Source: Ruegeria atlantica (lineage in GTDB: Bacteria; Pseudomonadota; Alphaproteobacteria; Rhodobacterales; Rhodobacteraceae). From it: 64,000 nucleotides of DNA. Location of the stretch: assembly GCF_013033965.1 (NCBI RefSeq), contig NZ_WQFE01000002.1, forward strand, positions 248,001-312,000, written 5' to 3'. Shown in pieces: positions 52,136 to 61,372 of the stretch. A program made the translations under genes and the position numbers. Within the stretch, counting starts at the first letter, position 1. Each line of letters opens with the position of its first letter. Below the pieces are notes generated by a model, which saw only the letters and a list, made by a program, of their open reading frames with translations, did no database searches and had not been told where the DNA came from.

Positions 52136-52749
52136 TGTACTGGCCTTTGCTCTGCGTCCGCATCATAGCCGTTTGAACCGGGGACATGAGCGGATTTGAC
52201 CTCGGGCGCGGGGCGCATCGTGGCGATCAGCTCTGCGACCTTAATGCCGAACTTGCGCATCTCAGATCGGTTCATGATCACACCGTTTTCGGTCAGATAC
52301 ATCCAGTCGGTTACATCCAACGTGTGCCCACCGGCGTCCTTGGGCAAAATGATGCGGTAGGTCAGTTTGACGGTTGATCCCGAAATCGTTCCATGGCCTT
52401 CGCCGACGATGTCGTCAGCCGTGGCGGTAAACGTATTGCCAGTGCCCAGCGTCAGAAACCATTTGCGTGTCATTTGCTTGCCGTTGGAATAGGTGAAGTA
52501 TTCGGCCAGCGTGCCGGTGTTGCCATCCCATTTCCCAACCATGCGGGCGACAAAGCTGTTAGACATCTTGCCATTCGGTCCATAGATCAGACCTTCTGAC
52601 AGGATCTCTCCGTTCAGGACCTCTTTCATTTTGAACGCTGGTCCTGTGCCTGTGTAGTCGTCCGGCGATTGCGCCCGAAAGCTCAGGAACCGGTTCTTGG
52701 CAATAAACAGAGCGAGGGCGGCGAGCAGTAAAACAACAAGCGTTTTCAT
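52132..52749 (-). CDS. DUF3833 family protein (paralogue)
   Basis: This is a second DUF3833 protein with an N-terminal hydrophobic anchor (TLVVLLLAALALFIAKNRFL) and no lipobox. It has VLNGEILSEGLIYGPNGKMS, KWDGNTGTLAEYFTYSNG, RIILPKDAGG and DWMYLTENGVIMNRSEMRKFG, aligning in order with the neighbouring lipoprotein. Tandem duplication is likely. Operon overlaps are 4 bases on each side, so it is produced with the MFS and FAD enzymes. Confidence 0.82.
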   Translation of the reverse strand: MKTLVVLLLAALALFIAKNRFLSFRAQSPDDYTGTGPAFKMKEVLNGEILSEGLIYGPNGKMSNSFVARMVGKWDGNTGTLAEYFTYSNGKQMTRKWFLTLGTGNTFTATADDIVGEGHGTISGSTVKLTYRIILPKDAGGHTLDVTDWMYLTENGVIMNRSEMRKFGIKVAELIATMRPAPEVKSAHVPGSNGYDADAEQRPVQ

Positions 52750-53972
52750 TTGGCTGAGACCTCCGTTGGCAGCGTCAAGACCATGCCAAACGCGCCGAGT
52801 TTCAGGATGCAGGGAAGCACCGCATAAGCTAGGTTGAGTGTGTCCAAGGCTTGTGCGGAATTCGATTGACCGGGTGCAAAGCCGCTGCGTTCAAGCAGGG
52901 GCAGTGTGAAAAAGGCAGCAAGCGCAAGCCCAAGCTTGCCTGCAAAGGACCAGATACCGAACGCGGCTGAGGCATTCAGGCCAGCGCGGGTCAAAACGAC
53001 CGAAAACATGGCAGGCAGAACTACCATGTCGGCCCCGAGCGCCGCGCCAGAGGCAAGGCAGATCAAGGCAAAGCCCAGCAGTTCGCCTGATGGCAACATC
53101 GCCGCCCCGATAAAGCTGGCAATGGACAGTGGCATGGCGATGATCAGAGTCTGTTTCGGCCCAATTCGGTTGCTGAGCTTAGCCCAAAGCGGCACACTGG
53201 CGCCGGCGCTGAGGAAGAACAGGATCAGCAACGGACCCGCCTTGCCCGGCAGTTGCAGCCTGTCTTCGACGAAGAACAGAAACAGGGTCGAAGTGATGGC
53301 GACTGGCAGGCTGTTGACCAGGGCCAGCGCCAAAAGGCGCAGTGCCCCGGCCTGACCCAGCCCGGCGAAAGACAGGCCCTCGCCAGTAATAGGCGTGCGC
53401 CGCCACATCGGGAAAGTCACTGCAATGGTCATAATGGATAGAACACCCAGGAACAGTCCAAAGGCGGGGTACCCCTGCGCGCCGGCCCCCAAAGCGACGA
53501 ACAGGGCAGGGGCGCTGGCGGCAATGACAACACCTGCCAATTGTCCACCTTCACGGAAGGCTGCCAGTGTCATCAACTCTTTGGCGTCTGGTGTCTTGGC
53601 CAGCGTGGCGCTGCGCCCATACAGCAGAATGGTACCAAGGCTGTAGGCCGAAAACAGCAGGATCAGGATAAGGACCAGCGATGTTACGCTCGCGCCCTCG
53701 GGCAGGGCAAAAAGCAGCGGAAAGCCAACTGCCAACCCCGCGGCGGCAATGGCGGCAAAGGCCAACTGACCACTCGGCCATCGGTCAATTGCCCAGCCAA
53801 TCAGCGGGTCCTGCACCAGATCCACAAGCCGGATCACCAGCAACACCGTTCCAATCACGCCGAGACTGATCCCAAGGTTCACGGAGGCAAAGCGCGGCAA
53901 GTGGATATAGAGGGGAATACCCGCCGCCGCGAGCATCAGCGCATAGAAGCTGACCCGTGGATACAGCATCAT
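52746..53972 (-). CDS. MFS transporter, sugar:cation symporter (MelB/GPH)-like
   Basis: The protein has 12 predicted membrane helices and the GPH-type signature region RLVDLVQDPLIGWAIDRW in the first cytoplasmic loop. Homologues sit in the same operon in Rhodobacter sphaeroides and other photooxidative-stress regulons, where the substrate is unknown. Start and stop overlap neighbours by 4 bases. A role in moving modified lipids or their precursors is a guess. Confidence 0.85.
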   Translation of the reverse strand: MMLYPRVSFYALMLAAAGIPLYIHLPRFASVNLGISLGVIGTVLLVIRLVDLVQDPLIGWAIDRWPSGQLAFAAIAAAGLAVGFPLLFALPEGASVTSLVLILILLFSAYSLGTILLYGRSATLAKTPDAKELMTLAAFREGGQLAGVVIAASAPALFVALGAGAQGYPAFGLFLGVLSIMTIAVTFPMWRRTPITGEGLSFAGLGQAGALRLLALALVNSLPVAITSTLFLFFVEDRLQLPGKAGPLLILFFLSAGASVPLWAKLSNRIGPKQTLIIAMPLSIASFIGAAMLPSGELLGFALICLASGAALGADMVVLPAMFSVVLTRAGLNASAAFGIWSFAGKLGLALAAFFTLPLLERSGFAPGQSNSAQALDTLNLAYAVLPCILKLGAFGMVLTLPTEVSAK

Positions 53973-54514
53973 TGCCCCTTCAACTGGCGCGTAAAGCTTG
54001 CCGATCTGGTATTGTCGCCAAGAAAGATCGACATGAATGTCTTTTTGATGCCCTGCCCGGTCAGGGTGCAGGTTTTGCGCCCGTTGAGCCAGAAACCAAC
54101 CTTGTTTGGCCCATCCGAGACAGCCAGATAAACATCACCTTTGCTGACGGCCTCAAAGCACTGTCCCAGATTAGCCTGTGTCAGCCCGCTGTTGCCCTGC
54201 CGTGTCATTTCATCAAGCGTGGATTCGATCAGAGCCTTCTGCTTGATGTTCTTGCGGTAGGTCAGCTGCAACCCGAAATCCTCACTCCAGCTGAACGGGG
54301 CGCCACCGGGCGTAAACAGCTTGGCGTCATAGATGGGCAGGCCCAGATAACGGAACGTCGCGGATCCGCGCAGCTCGGCATTTGGCAACTCATTCGTCAC
54401 AGCTGATGCTGCTAGCTCGCCGGGGGCCAGCAAAGCCAGTGACAGAAACGCAGCGCGCCAGATCGCGTTATTCGGCCGGGACACGGATGACCGGATCTTT
54501 TTCAAGAACGCCAT
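53969..54514 (-). CDS. Chalcone isomerase-like periplasmic protein
   Basis: The protein has a signal-like N terminus (IWRAAFLSLALLAPGELAASA) and a chalcone-isomerase-like fold: ELRGSATFRYLGLPIYDAKLFTPGG, LQLTYRKNIKQKALIESTLDEMTRQG and GVYLAVSDGPNKVGFWLNG (GDVYLAVSDG). Bacterial members of this family act in lipid binding or are uncharacterised. The start overlaps the FAD gene by 47 bases, but a GGAG eight bases upstream supports it. It is part of the presumed sigma-E operon. Confidence 0.8.
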   Translation of the reverse strand: MAFLKKIRSSVSRPNNAIWRAAFLSLALLAPGELAASAVTNELPNAELRGSATFRYLGLPIYDAKLFTPGGAPFSWSEDFGLQLTYRKNIKQKALIESTLDEMTRQGNSGLTQANLGQCFEAVSKGDVYLAVSDGPNKVGFWLNGRKTCTLTGQGIKKTFMSIFLGDNTRSASFTRQLKGQ

Positions 54515-55799
54515 TGTCAGCTCCGTTGGATAGAGGGGCAGCTTTCAGCCGTTCGACGACATGCATCGCGCTGGCAATCCCGTCTTCGTGAAAACCGTGC
54601 CGGTTATATGCGCCTGCAAACCAGGTTTTGTTCTGCCCCTGCATTTCGCGAATTTGACCTTGGGCCTTCAGGGCTGCCTGATCAAACACCGGATGGGCGA
54701 ATTCGACTTCGTCATAAACTTTGTCTTCCGGAATATCTGCCGAGACGTTGAGCGTAACAAACATCGGATCGCTGTCCGGAATGTTCTGCAACCGGTTCAT
54801 CCAGTAGGTGACGCCGACATTTCCGGCCTGGGAACGATAAGTCCAGCTGGACCAGCAGGCGCGTCTTTTGGGCATCTGGCCGGGATCGCAATGCAAAACG
54901 GCCTTGTTAGGCTGATATTTGATCGATCCCAGCGCCGCCCGTTCCTCAGTCGTTGCGCTGTCACCCAGTATAGCCAATGACTGATCGGAATGGGTGGCCA
55001 GAATGATCTCATCATACAGATCCGCCTGACCCTCGCTGTGTACTGTCACGCCCAGTTCATTCCGCTGAATGTGCTGGACGGGTGAGGCGACGCGGATCTC
55101 GCTGCCGCGAGCGCGCAAGGCGGCCTCGATCCTGCGAACATATTCGATGCTGCCACCTTTGACTGTCCACCATTGGTGTTGTTTGGCCCGATCGCCAGCC
55201 AGCAATGCATGGTTCTGGAAAAACTGTACCAGTGACCGTGCGGGAAAGCGGTCAATGAACTCAACAGGGGTGGACCAGATTGCTCCACACATGGGCATCA
55301 GGTAGTTGTGGCGGAACCAGTGGCCCAGTCTCAGTTGATCAATCAGTTCCCCAATCGTGGTGTCATCGTCCTTGGCAGCCTCTGGCGCCTCTTTGCCAAA
55401 GCGCAAGATGTCTGAGATCATCTTGTAATAGGCCGGGCGCATCAGGTTGCGTTTTTGCGCCGTCAGGGTTCGCAGATTGTTTAGGCCATATTCGAGGCGA
55501 CCATTGTCGATGGTGGCGCCAAAGCTCATCTCGCTTTTGATGACCGGCACGTGCAATTCATCGAACAGCTTGGTGAGGTTGGGGTAGGTGGAATAGTTGA
55601 ATACGATAAAACCGGTGTCGACCGGTTGATCACCGTTTCTACCTGCCATCACCGTCCGGGCATGGCCGCCCAGTCGTGGCTCGGCCTCATAGACCGTTAC
55701 GTCATTGTCTTCTGACAGGTAGTAAGCTGCGGATAGACCTGAAATGCCTGCACCTACAATTGCGATTTTCTTGCGTACGCCCCTTGGTTCGTCGAACAT
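54468..55799 (-). CDS. FAD-dependent oxidoreductase of photooxidative-stress type operon
   Basis: The protein begins with KIAIVGAGISGLSAAYYLSEDNDVTVYEAEPRLGGHA (in pieces: IVGAGISGLSAAYYL, EAEPRLGGHA), the FAD-binding motif of amine-oxidase-type flavoproteins. It ends with TWFAGAYNRHGFHEDGIASA, the second FAD contact. Members of this group include a phospholipid desaturase involved in furan fatty acid formation in R. sphaeroides; the assignment here is by family and context. It is the first gene of a five-gene minus-strand operon with an ECF-like promoter 30 bases upstream. Confidence 0.82.
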   Translation of the reverse strand: MFDEPRGVRKKIAIVGAGISGLSAAYYLSEDNDVTVYEAEPRLGGHARTVMAGRNGDQPVDTGFIVFNYSTYPNLTKLFDELHVPVIKSEMSFGATIDNGRLEYGLNNLRTLTAQKRNLMRPAYYKMISDILRFGKEAPEAAKDDDTTIGELIDQLRLGHWFRHNYLMPMCGAIWSTPVEFIDRFPARSLVQFFQNHALLAGDRAKQHQWWTVKGGSIEYVRRIEAALRARGSEIRVASPVQHIQRNELGVTVHSEGQADLYDEIILATHSDQSLAILGDSATTEERAALGSIKYQPNKAVLHCDPGQMPKRRACWSSWTYRSQAGNVGVTYWMNRLQNIPDSDPMFVTLNVSADIPEDKVYDEVEFAHPVFDQAALKAQGQIREMQGQNKTWFAGAYNRHGFHEDGIASAMHVVERLKAAPLSNGADNGVLEKDPVIRVPAE

Positions 55800-55828
55800 G
55801 TGATCCTCTTAGTGCGACATTTTAAAAG

Positions 55829-55858
55829 AGATTACGCATCAGATGTGGATACGGATCA
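55829..55858 (-). promoter_or_regulatory. ECF sigma (RpoE/ChrR-type) promoter-like motif, leftward
   Basis: On the minus strand TGATCC (55853-55858) and TAATCT (55829-55834) are separated by 18 bases, ending about 30 bases upstream of the FAD oxidoreductase start. This resembles promoters of the singlet-oxygen sigma factor of Rhodobacter (TGATCC -35 with TAA-type -10). The downstream operon has the expected gene content. Confidence 0.6.
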
Positions 55859-55926
55859 ATCTGGCTGGACTTTTTTTGAACGTGCGTTACTTCGTAAAGT
55901 CTGGCCCGATTTTTGATGCGTTCACG

Positions 55927-55956
55927 TGATCCATCTTTGTCGCTGGCCCGTAAATT
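55927..55956 (+). promoter_or_regulatory. ECF sigma (RpoE/ChrR-type) promoter-like motif, rightward
   Basis: TGATCC (55927-55932) and TAAATT (55951-55956) are separated by exactly 18 bases, the same spacing as the divergent motif. It is about 70 bases upstream of the SDR start. Confidence 0.6.
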
Positions 55957-56028
55957 CCCTAACATGTCTGAAACAACACGAAACCAATGTCCGGGCCATG
56001 TGTACCCGACAGTTCGAATGGCCCACGC

Positions 56029-56754
56029 ATGAGCAGTTTTGACGGAAAAACCTATTGGATTGTGGGCGCCAGCGAGGGGTTAGGCCGGTCCGTGGCCGAA
56101 GCGCTGAGCCGTCAGGGGGCAAACCTGGTCCTGTCTGCCCGCAATGCGGCGCGGCTGGTCGAGATTTGTGAAACTCTGCCGAATGCGCGAATAGTACCCT
56201 TTGACGTAACTGACCTTGATGCTGTTCGCCGCGCCGTGACAGAGGTCGGCGAGGTGGACGGTCTGGTCTACAACGCCGGTGCCTATGAACCGATGAGGTC
56301 CGCCGATTGGGACACCGAGACCGTTCTGTCCATGACTGACGTGAATTACCTTGGCGCGCTACGCGTGTTGGGTGAGACGGTGCCGGGTTTTGTGCGTTTG
56401 GGCCGGGGTGACATAACGCTGATCGGGTCTTTGTCCGGCTATCGCGGGCTTCCGGCTGCGGTTGGGTATGCAGCGAGCAAGGCAGCGCTGGTCTCATTGG
56501 CTGAAACGATGCGATTTGATCTGTCAGGTACGGGGGTAACCGTGCGGATCGTCAATCCAGGCTTCATTAAGACCCGCCTGACTGAAAAGAACACTTTCAA
56601 GATGCCGATGCTGATGACACCCGAGGACGCGGCGGACCGGGTGGTCAGGGCGATGTCGCGCCGCCGGTTCCGCACCGATTTCCCGGCGCCGTTTTCCTGG
56701 GTGATCCGTTTGCTGGATTACCTGCCGGATTGGCTGGTTTACCGAGGAAAATAG
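56029..56754 (+). CDS. Short-chain dehydrogenase/reductase
   Basis: This is a classical SDR: the cofactor motif is GASEGLGRSVAEAL, NAG in VYNAGAYEP, and the catalytic Tyr-Lys in YAASKAALVSL with Ser in LIGSLSGYRG. The ATG is chosen where the usual DGKTYWIVGAS N terminus starts. An SDR divergent to the FAD/MFS/DUF3833 operon is seen in the R. sphaeroides sigma-E regulon; the shared promoter type supports co-regulation. Substrate is not known. Confidence 0.88.
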   Translation: MSSFDGKTYWIVGASEGLGRSVAEALSRQGANLVLSARNAARLVEICETLPNARIVPFDVTDLDAVRRAVTEVGEVDGLVYNAGAYEPMRSADWDTETVLSMTDVNYLGALRVLGETVPGFVRLGRGDITLIGSLSGYRGLPAAVGYAASKAALVSLAETMRFDLSGTGVTVRIVNPGFIKTRLTEKNTFKMPMLMTPEDAADRVVRAMSRRRFRTDFPAPFSWVIRLLDYLPDWLVYRGK

Positions 56755-56757
56755 ACT

Positions 56758-57467
56758 CTAATCAGATATTTTAACCAAACTGCCCATGGCCTGATCCAGC
56801 CGCGACACCAGCCCGCGCCCAAATCGCCGCGCCAAACTTGCACGCGGCTGGCCCAGCAGATCGCCGATCTGGCGCAGGCCCAGTCGATTTAGTTGTGCGA
56901 CTACCTGATCCTCAAGCCGCAGTGCTGCGATGGGCAGGGGGCTGAGCGCGCCATAGGACTGCCCCGGCGCGGCAATGCGTGCGCCATCGCCCAGGGCCAT
57001 CACCTGCGGCGCGGCCCCGCCCTTGATCCAGTGCCGCCGTTTTGCCTGCGCGCGCGGGTGGCGCGGGCTTCCAGGCTGATGGCGTCGCCGTTGCGATCCG
57101 ATGTGGCCTCGTGCCCCGCATAGCGTGCCAGTGCCCAAGCTGCGCCCAGCGTGTCGGCAATGCCCATCTGCACGCTCAGTCCCATATCGGCGCAGTCGGT
57201 TTCGATCACGCTCAGCAGCGCTGCCTCGGCCGGGGCATTGCGATGCCGCGTGATCAGGGTCGCGCACATGGCATGGGCGTCACGCACCGGCTGACCCACG
57301 CGCAGCCCGGCGGTCTGCGCTTCTGCGTTCAGCGACGTAATCACCTGCATGTTTGACTGTTCCGCAACCACGGCCAAAGGGCCAGCATGCAGCCCCCGCG
57401 CAGCACGGATCAGCCGTTCAGCCTCCAGACGAGGGAACCACAATGAGAGTATTCGGCGTTTTGGCAT
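56758..57467 (-). pseudogene. imuB: imuB remnant (Y-family polymerase-like SOS mutasome subunit)
   Basis: The N terminus (RRILSLWFPRLEAERLIR, HAGPLAVVAEQSN) and IADTLGAAWALARYAGHEAT are typical ImuB. Between ETDCADMG and LSVQMGIADT roughly 50-60 residues normally present, including a conserved L-D-I-T-G-C region, are missing. A frameshift near the AAAA run at 57040-57043 then moves the reading to another frame, which continues HWIKGGAAPQVMALG, ALSPLPIAALRL and GLRQIGDLLGQPRASLARRFGRG before ending early. Full ImuB is about twice as long. The gene is not likely to make a functional mutasome subunit. Confidence 0.85.
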
Positions 57468-57482
57468 CGGCAGACATTAAAT

Positions 57483-57497
57483 GTTCTTACTTTGTTC
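57483..57497. promoter_or_regulatory. LexA (SOS) box
   Basis: GTTCTTACTTTGTTC is an exact GTTC-N7-GTTC alphaproteobacterial SOS box, 15 bases upstream of the imuB remnant start. imuA normally sits between such a box and imuB; here it is absent. Confidence 0.75.
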
Positions 57498-57636
57498 TTA
57501 TCGCAGAATCACCTACCGAGTCGAGAGCGACCCAGCCGAAAAAGGCGGTGATCAAGTTGCAATTTGCCCTATGGCCTGATTCAAATTTTCCAGCCAATGG
57601 GCGCAGTTCACCCTCGTTCAGGATTTTATAAAAGAG

Positions 57637-58635
57637 ATGATTTTCTATCGCGCGGCACTTCTTTCCGTTTCATTGCTTGTGATCTGGGGAGCGGTATGTA
57701 CCGCGAAGATTGCGGCAGAAAGTGCCCCGCCGACGAGGGGTCCTATCGGAAATCCGCTTGAGCGTTTTCAGGAATGTGAAGATTGCCCCGAAATGATCGT
57801 CATGCCTCCCGGTTCATTCATGATGGGGGCCATCCCCGGTGAGTCCCGCAATCCTTTCACGTTTTACGGCAAGGACGGCTATCTTGGCGTGCGTGGGCCA
57901 GATGAGATCAACATCATCCCCAGCGAACACCCTCGCCATCGGGTAAAGATGGATATTCTCTATGCGATTGGTCGCAATGAAGTTACGCATGCGGAATGGA
58001 TGGCCTGCGTTGACGCCGGAGGGTGCTCACATGTGCCAGAGCACAGTGTGCAAACGCTATACGGGCAAGTGACCCTGGGCACTGACCACCCCGTGATTAA
58101 TGTGTCGTATCTGGATGCGCTGGAATATACGGCGTGGTTGAACTCGCTGGTTGGCGAGGAAGTTTATCGTTTACCAACCGAGGCAGAATGGGAATACGCC
58201 GCCCGCGCCGGGACGGAAACTAGGTTCGCGCAAGGGGACGAACTGACTGCTGATCAGGCGAACTTTTCGAGAAGGGCGACAGAGCATCTGCGCGGGCGCG
58301 AAGTATCACTGCCTGCGCTCAAGAACCGACGAATTCCGGTGCCGGTTGAAGACCTCGATGCAGCCAATGCGTGGGGTGTTCGCCATATGGCGGGCAATGT
58401 TGATGAGATTACCCTGTCTTGCTGGACGGAAGAGCATTTAGGTTTGCCAACAAGTAGTGCCTACCTGTCTCTCTCAAAACAGCAAAGTTCTTGCGAACGC
58501 GTGGTCGCCAAAGGCGGGGCGTTCAATACCGCCATGGATGGGTTGCGTCCAGCGTCTCGTATTCGCCCGACTTTGGATCGCAGGAGACCTTACCCAGGTA
58601 TTCGGGTTGTTCGCATCTTTGAAGTGGAGAAGTAA
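57637..58635 (+). CDS. Formylglycine-generating-enzyme (SUMF1) family protein
   Basis: A signal-anchor like N terminus (ALLSVSLLVIWGAVCTA) precedes an FGE-sulfatase domain: MIVMPPGSFMMGAIPG, HPRHRVKMDILYAIGRNEVTHAEW, YRLPTEAEWEYAARAG, then AWGVRHMAGNVDEI and FNTAMDGLRPASRIR. The typical WEWV..D of the C-terminal half is degraded to DEITLSCW and the catalytic cysteine pair of true FGEs is not evident. It is most likely a C-type-lectin-like non-catalytic periplasmic protein or a regulator of unknown role. Confidence 0.78.
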   Translation: MIFYRAALLSVSLLVIWGAVCTAKIAAESAPPTRGPIGNPLERFQECEDCPEMIVMPPGSFMMGAIPGESRNPFTFYGKDGYLGVRGPDEINIIPSEHPRHRVKMDILYAIGRNEVTHAEWMACVDAGGCSHVPEHSVQTLYGQVTLGTDHPVINVSYLDALEYTAWLNSLVGEEVYRLPTEAEWEYAARAGTETRFAQGDELTADQANFSRRATEHLRGREVSLPALKNRRIPVPVEDLDAANAWGVRHMAGNVDEITLSCWTEEHLGLPTSSAYLSLSKQQSSCERVVAKGGAFNTAMDGLRPASRIRPTLDRRRPYPGIRVVRIFEVEK

Positions 58636-58677
58636 AGAAATCCGTTCAGAGCTGATGAGGCACTGCCAAAATGTGTA

Positions 58678-58968
58678 CTACCCGCAGGTCAGGCGTTGAA
58701 TGATACCTGATCCATTCACAAAAACATTCAGCCGGTCGATGCGATAATCCTGTGTGGCAAGGTCATCGGGGCCCAGAACGCGCGACCGTTCCGGCAACTG
58801 CGCCTGAATGGTCGAAACGGGTTGGCCGATAGAATCGGCAAAGTCTTCGCCCAGGCAAAAGGCCAGATCAACCGGCGCGGCTTCGGGCGGGGTCGGGTTG
58901 TCCTCGGGTACGGGCGCTGTTTCGGCGCAGGCTGCCAGCAGGGCCAGCGCGGGCAAAAATCGGTGCAT
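58678..58968 (-). CDS. Peptidase inhibitor I78 family lipoprotein
   Basis: A lipoprotein-like signal (HRFLPALALLAACAE) is followed by an I78 domain: CLGEDFADSIGQPVSTIQ, RVLGPDDLATQDYRIDRLNVFVN and IIQRLTCG. The final Asp-Tyr-Arg-x-x-Arg-Leu-Asn pattern is diagnostic. I78 proteins inhibit serine peptidases (Aspergillus elastase inhibitor type) and would act in the periplasm. ATG 58968 is used; a longer reading from 59013 has no support. Confidence 0.85.
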   Translation of the reverse strand: MHRFLPALALLAACAETAPVPEDNPTPPEAAPVDLAFCLGEDFADSIGQPVSTIQAQLPERSRVLGPDDLATQDYRIDRLNVFVNGSGIIQRLTCG

Positions 58969-59098
58969 TGGCGTTTCTCCTTCTGACAATGTCGTTACTG
59001 CAATATCAAACAATTAGCCAACCTGTCACCAAAGCGCAGTTGAAAACGCCCTGCAATTAACGCAGGGTCGGGGCAAATAAGACAGGGAGACAACGACC

Positions 59099-60211
59099 AT
59101 GCGTACCCGTGCCGCCGTCGCCGTTCAGGCGGGCAAACCTTTGGAAGTGATGGATGTGAACCTCGAAGGCCCCAAAGCGGGTGAGGTTCTGGTCGAGATC
59201 AAGGCCACCGGCATTTGCCACACCGATGAATTCACCCTGTCGGGTGCTGATCCCGAGGGCCTGTTCCCGGCCATTCTGGGCCATGAAGGCGCGGGCGTGG
59301 TGGTCGAGGTCGGCCCGGGCGTGACCAGCCTGAAGCCGGGCGATCACGTGATCCCGCTTTACACCCCGGAATGTCGCGAGTGCGAATACTGCCTGCACCC
59401 CAAGACTAACCTGTGTCAGGCGATCCGTGAAACCCAAGGCCAGGGTCTCATGCCCGACGGAACCTCGCGCTTTTCGACGCTGGATGGCGATCCGATCCTG
59501 CACTACATGGGCTGCTCGACTTTCGCGAACCACACGGTTCTGCCCGAGATCGCGCTGGCCAAAGTGCGTGAGGACGCGCCCTTCGACAAAATCTGCTATA
59601 TCGGTTGTGGCGTGACCACCGGCATCGGCGCGGTGATCAACACGGCAAAGGTGGAAATCGGCAGCCGTGCCATCGTGTTTGGTCTGGGTGGTATCGGCCT
59701 GAACGTGATCCAGGGCCTGCGTCTGGCCGGGGCCGATCAGATCGTTGGCGTCGATCTGAACCCTTCCAAAGTGGAAATGGCGACCAAATTCGGCATGACC
59801 GATTTCGTCAACCCGTCCGAAGTTGAAGGCGATTTGGTCCCCTATCTGGTCAGTCTGACCAAGGGCGGCGCGGACTACACTTTTGATGCCACCGGCAATG
59901 TTGGCGTGATGCGCGCAGCGCTGGAGTCGGCGCACAAGGGCTGGGGTGAATCGATCATCATCGGCGTAGCGCCTGCCGGGGCCGAAATCTCGACCCGCCC
60001 ATTCCAACTGGTCACTGGCCGCTCGTGGCGCGGCACGGCCTTTGGCGGTGCACGGGGCCGGACCGATGTCCCCAAGATCGTGGATTGGTATATGGACGGC
60101 AAGATCGAGATCGACCCGATGATCACCCACACCATGGGTCTGGACGACATCAACCACGGCTTCGACCTGATGCATAAGGGCGAGAGTATCCGATCGGTGG
60201 TGGTTTACTAA
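59099..60211 (+). CDS. frmA: S-(hydroxymethyl)glutathione dehydrogenase / class III alcohol dehydrogenase
   Basis: This zinc-dependent enzyme oxidises the glutathione adduct of formaldehyde and also reduces S-nitrosoglutathione. It has the catalytic zinc site [10 protein letters not shown] and [12 protein letters not shown], the structural zinc [15 protein letters not shown] and the NAD motif [12 protein letters not shown]. The length (370) and sequence are those of the well-conserved class III family. A separate terminator follows. Strong GC bias at third positions suggests high expression. Confidence 0.95.
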   Translation: MRTRAAVAVQAGKPLEVMDVNLEGPKAGEVLVEIKATGICHTDEFTLSGADPEGLFPAILGHEGAGVVVEVGPGVTSLKPGDHVIPLYTPECRECEYCLHPKTNLCQAIRETQGQGLMPDGTSRFSTLDGDPILHYMGCSTFANHTVLPEIALAKVREDAPFDKICYIGCGVTTGIGAVINTAKVEIGSRAIVFGLGGIGLNVIQGLRLAGADQIVGVDLNPSKVEMATKFGMTDFVNPSEVEGDLVPYLVSLTKGGADYTFDATGNVGVMRAALESAHKGWGESIIIGVAPAGAEISTRPFQLVTGRSWRGTAFGGARGRTDVPKIVDWYMDGKIEIDPMITHTMGLDDINHGFDLMHKGESIRSVVVY

Positions 60212-60249
60212 GACTCTTATACGAGGCGATCCGCGAAATGCGAGTATCA

Positions 60250-60278
60250 ACGGCGCGCAGAACAGTGCGCCGTTTTTT
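60250..60278 (+). terminator. Rho-independent terminator after frmA
   Basis: ACGGCGC (60250-60256) pairs with GCGCCGT (60267-60273), followed by TTTTT. Confidence 0.85.
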
Positions 60279-60285
60279 CTGGGAT

Positions 60286-61224
60286 TTACTCCCCCGGCCG
60301 TGACGCCCCGGTATCTGACCGCGGTGACCGGACCCGCAGAACAGGGGTGTTGGCCGAGGTGGTGTTGGCCCTGCTCTCGCGCCAGACCACATAGACGCCG
60401 GATGCGATTATGACGCTTGCGCCAACCGCCACCCAGATGTCCGGGCGTTCACCAAAGAAAACCATGCCAAAAATCGTGGCCCAGATGATCTGGCTGTATT
60501 GGCTGGGGGCAATAACGCCCGCAGGCGCGGCGCGATAGGCGAGAATGATCAGGTGCTGGGCGATGACCGAGAACACGCCCACCAATGCCATCATCGCCAG
60601 ATGCAGCAGGGATGGGGGGTGGTACACCGCAGGTTGGGCCAGGCTCATCACCGCGATGGCCAGCAGCATGGGGTACAGGATCAGTACGGCCGAGCGTTCT
60701 TCATTCCCGATCTTGCGCACCAGCACGGATGCAAAGGCGCTGCAGAAAGCGGCTGTCAGAGCGGCCAGATGACCCAGCGTGATATCCGTTGCGCCTGGGC
60801 GCAGAACAATCAGAACGCCGATCAAGCCCACGCCCACGGCGGCCCAACGTTGTGCGCGGACCACTTCGCCGAGAATGGGAATCGACAGGACTGTCACAAT
60901 CAGCGGGAAGGAAAATAGCAGCGAATAAACCTCGGCCAACGGCAAAACTGAAAACGCATAGAACGCGCAGGACATTGCAGTGACCATCAGGCCAGATCGC
61001 AGCAACACCAGCCAGGGGTGATGGGGCAGAAAGTTCCCTGTTGTCCGGTCGGTCAGAATCGTGACGGCCATCGGCACAAAGGAAAACAGCGTGGCAAAAA
61101 AGATGATCTGCATCACCGAGTAGACGCCGCCAAGCGCCTTGATCAATGCGTCATGGCTGGCAAAGACCGCAAAGCCCAAAAACGCATAGCCAAGTCCCCG
61201 GAGGGTAGAGTTCTGAGTGCTCAT
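60286..61224 (-). CDS. DMT/EamA family transporter
   Basis: The 312-residue protein has about ten membrane helices in two repeats. AVLPLAEVYSLLFSFPLIVTVLSIPILGEVVRAQRWAAVGVGLIGV and IIWATIFGMVFFGERPDIWVAVGASVIIASG are typical EamA repeats (quoted in parts: LIGVLIVLRPG, FFGERPDIWV). These act as metabolite exporters or permeases. It is convergent to frmA with the terminator between. Substrate unknown. Confidence 0.9.
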   Translation of the reverse strand: MSTQNSTLRGLGYAFLGFAVFASHDALIKALGGVYSVMQIIFFATLFSFVPMAVTILTDRTTGNFLPHHPWLVLLRSGLMVTAMSCAFYAFSVLPLAEVYSLLFSFPLIVTVLSIPILGEVVRAQRWAAVGVGLIGVLIVLRPGATDITLGHLAALTAAFCSAFASVLVRKIGNEERSAVLILYPMLLAIAVMSLAQPAVYHPPSLLHLAMMALVGVFSVIAQHLIILAYRAAPAGVIAPSQYSQIIWATIFGMVFFGERPDIWVAVGASVIIASGVYVVWRESRANTTSANTPVLRVRSPRSDTGASRPGE

Positions 61225-61372
61225 CGGTGCGGCCTCGGGTGATATATCGGTGTTGTAACTGCGCCATCACTCCGCCTGTGCTGCGGGTGGCTTGCCTTTG
61301 AGTAAACCCATTTTGGTGGCACGCATAGCCCCTAATTTACCGCTAACATCGCATGGCCGGTATGACGCAAGA

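Noticed and set aside
59057..60250. Long antisense frame (397 codons) across frmA
   Set aside because: It mirrors the codon structure of the well-conserved class III dehydrogenase and has no similarity of its own.
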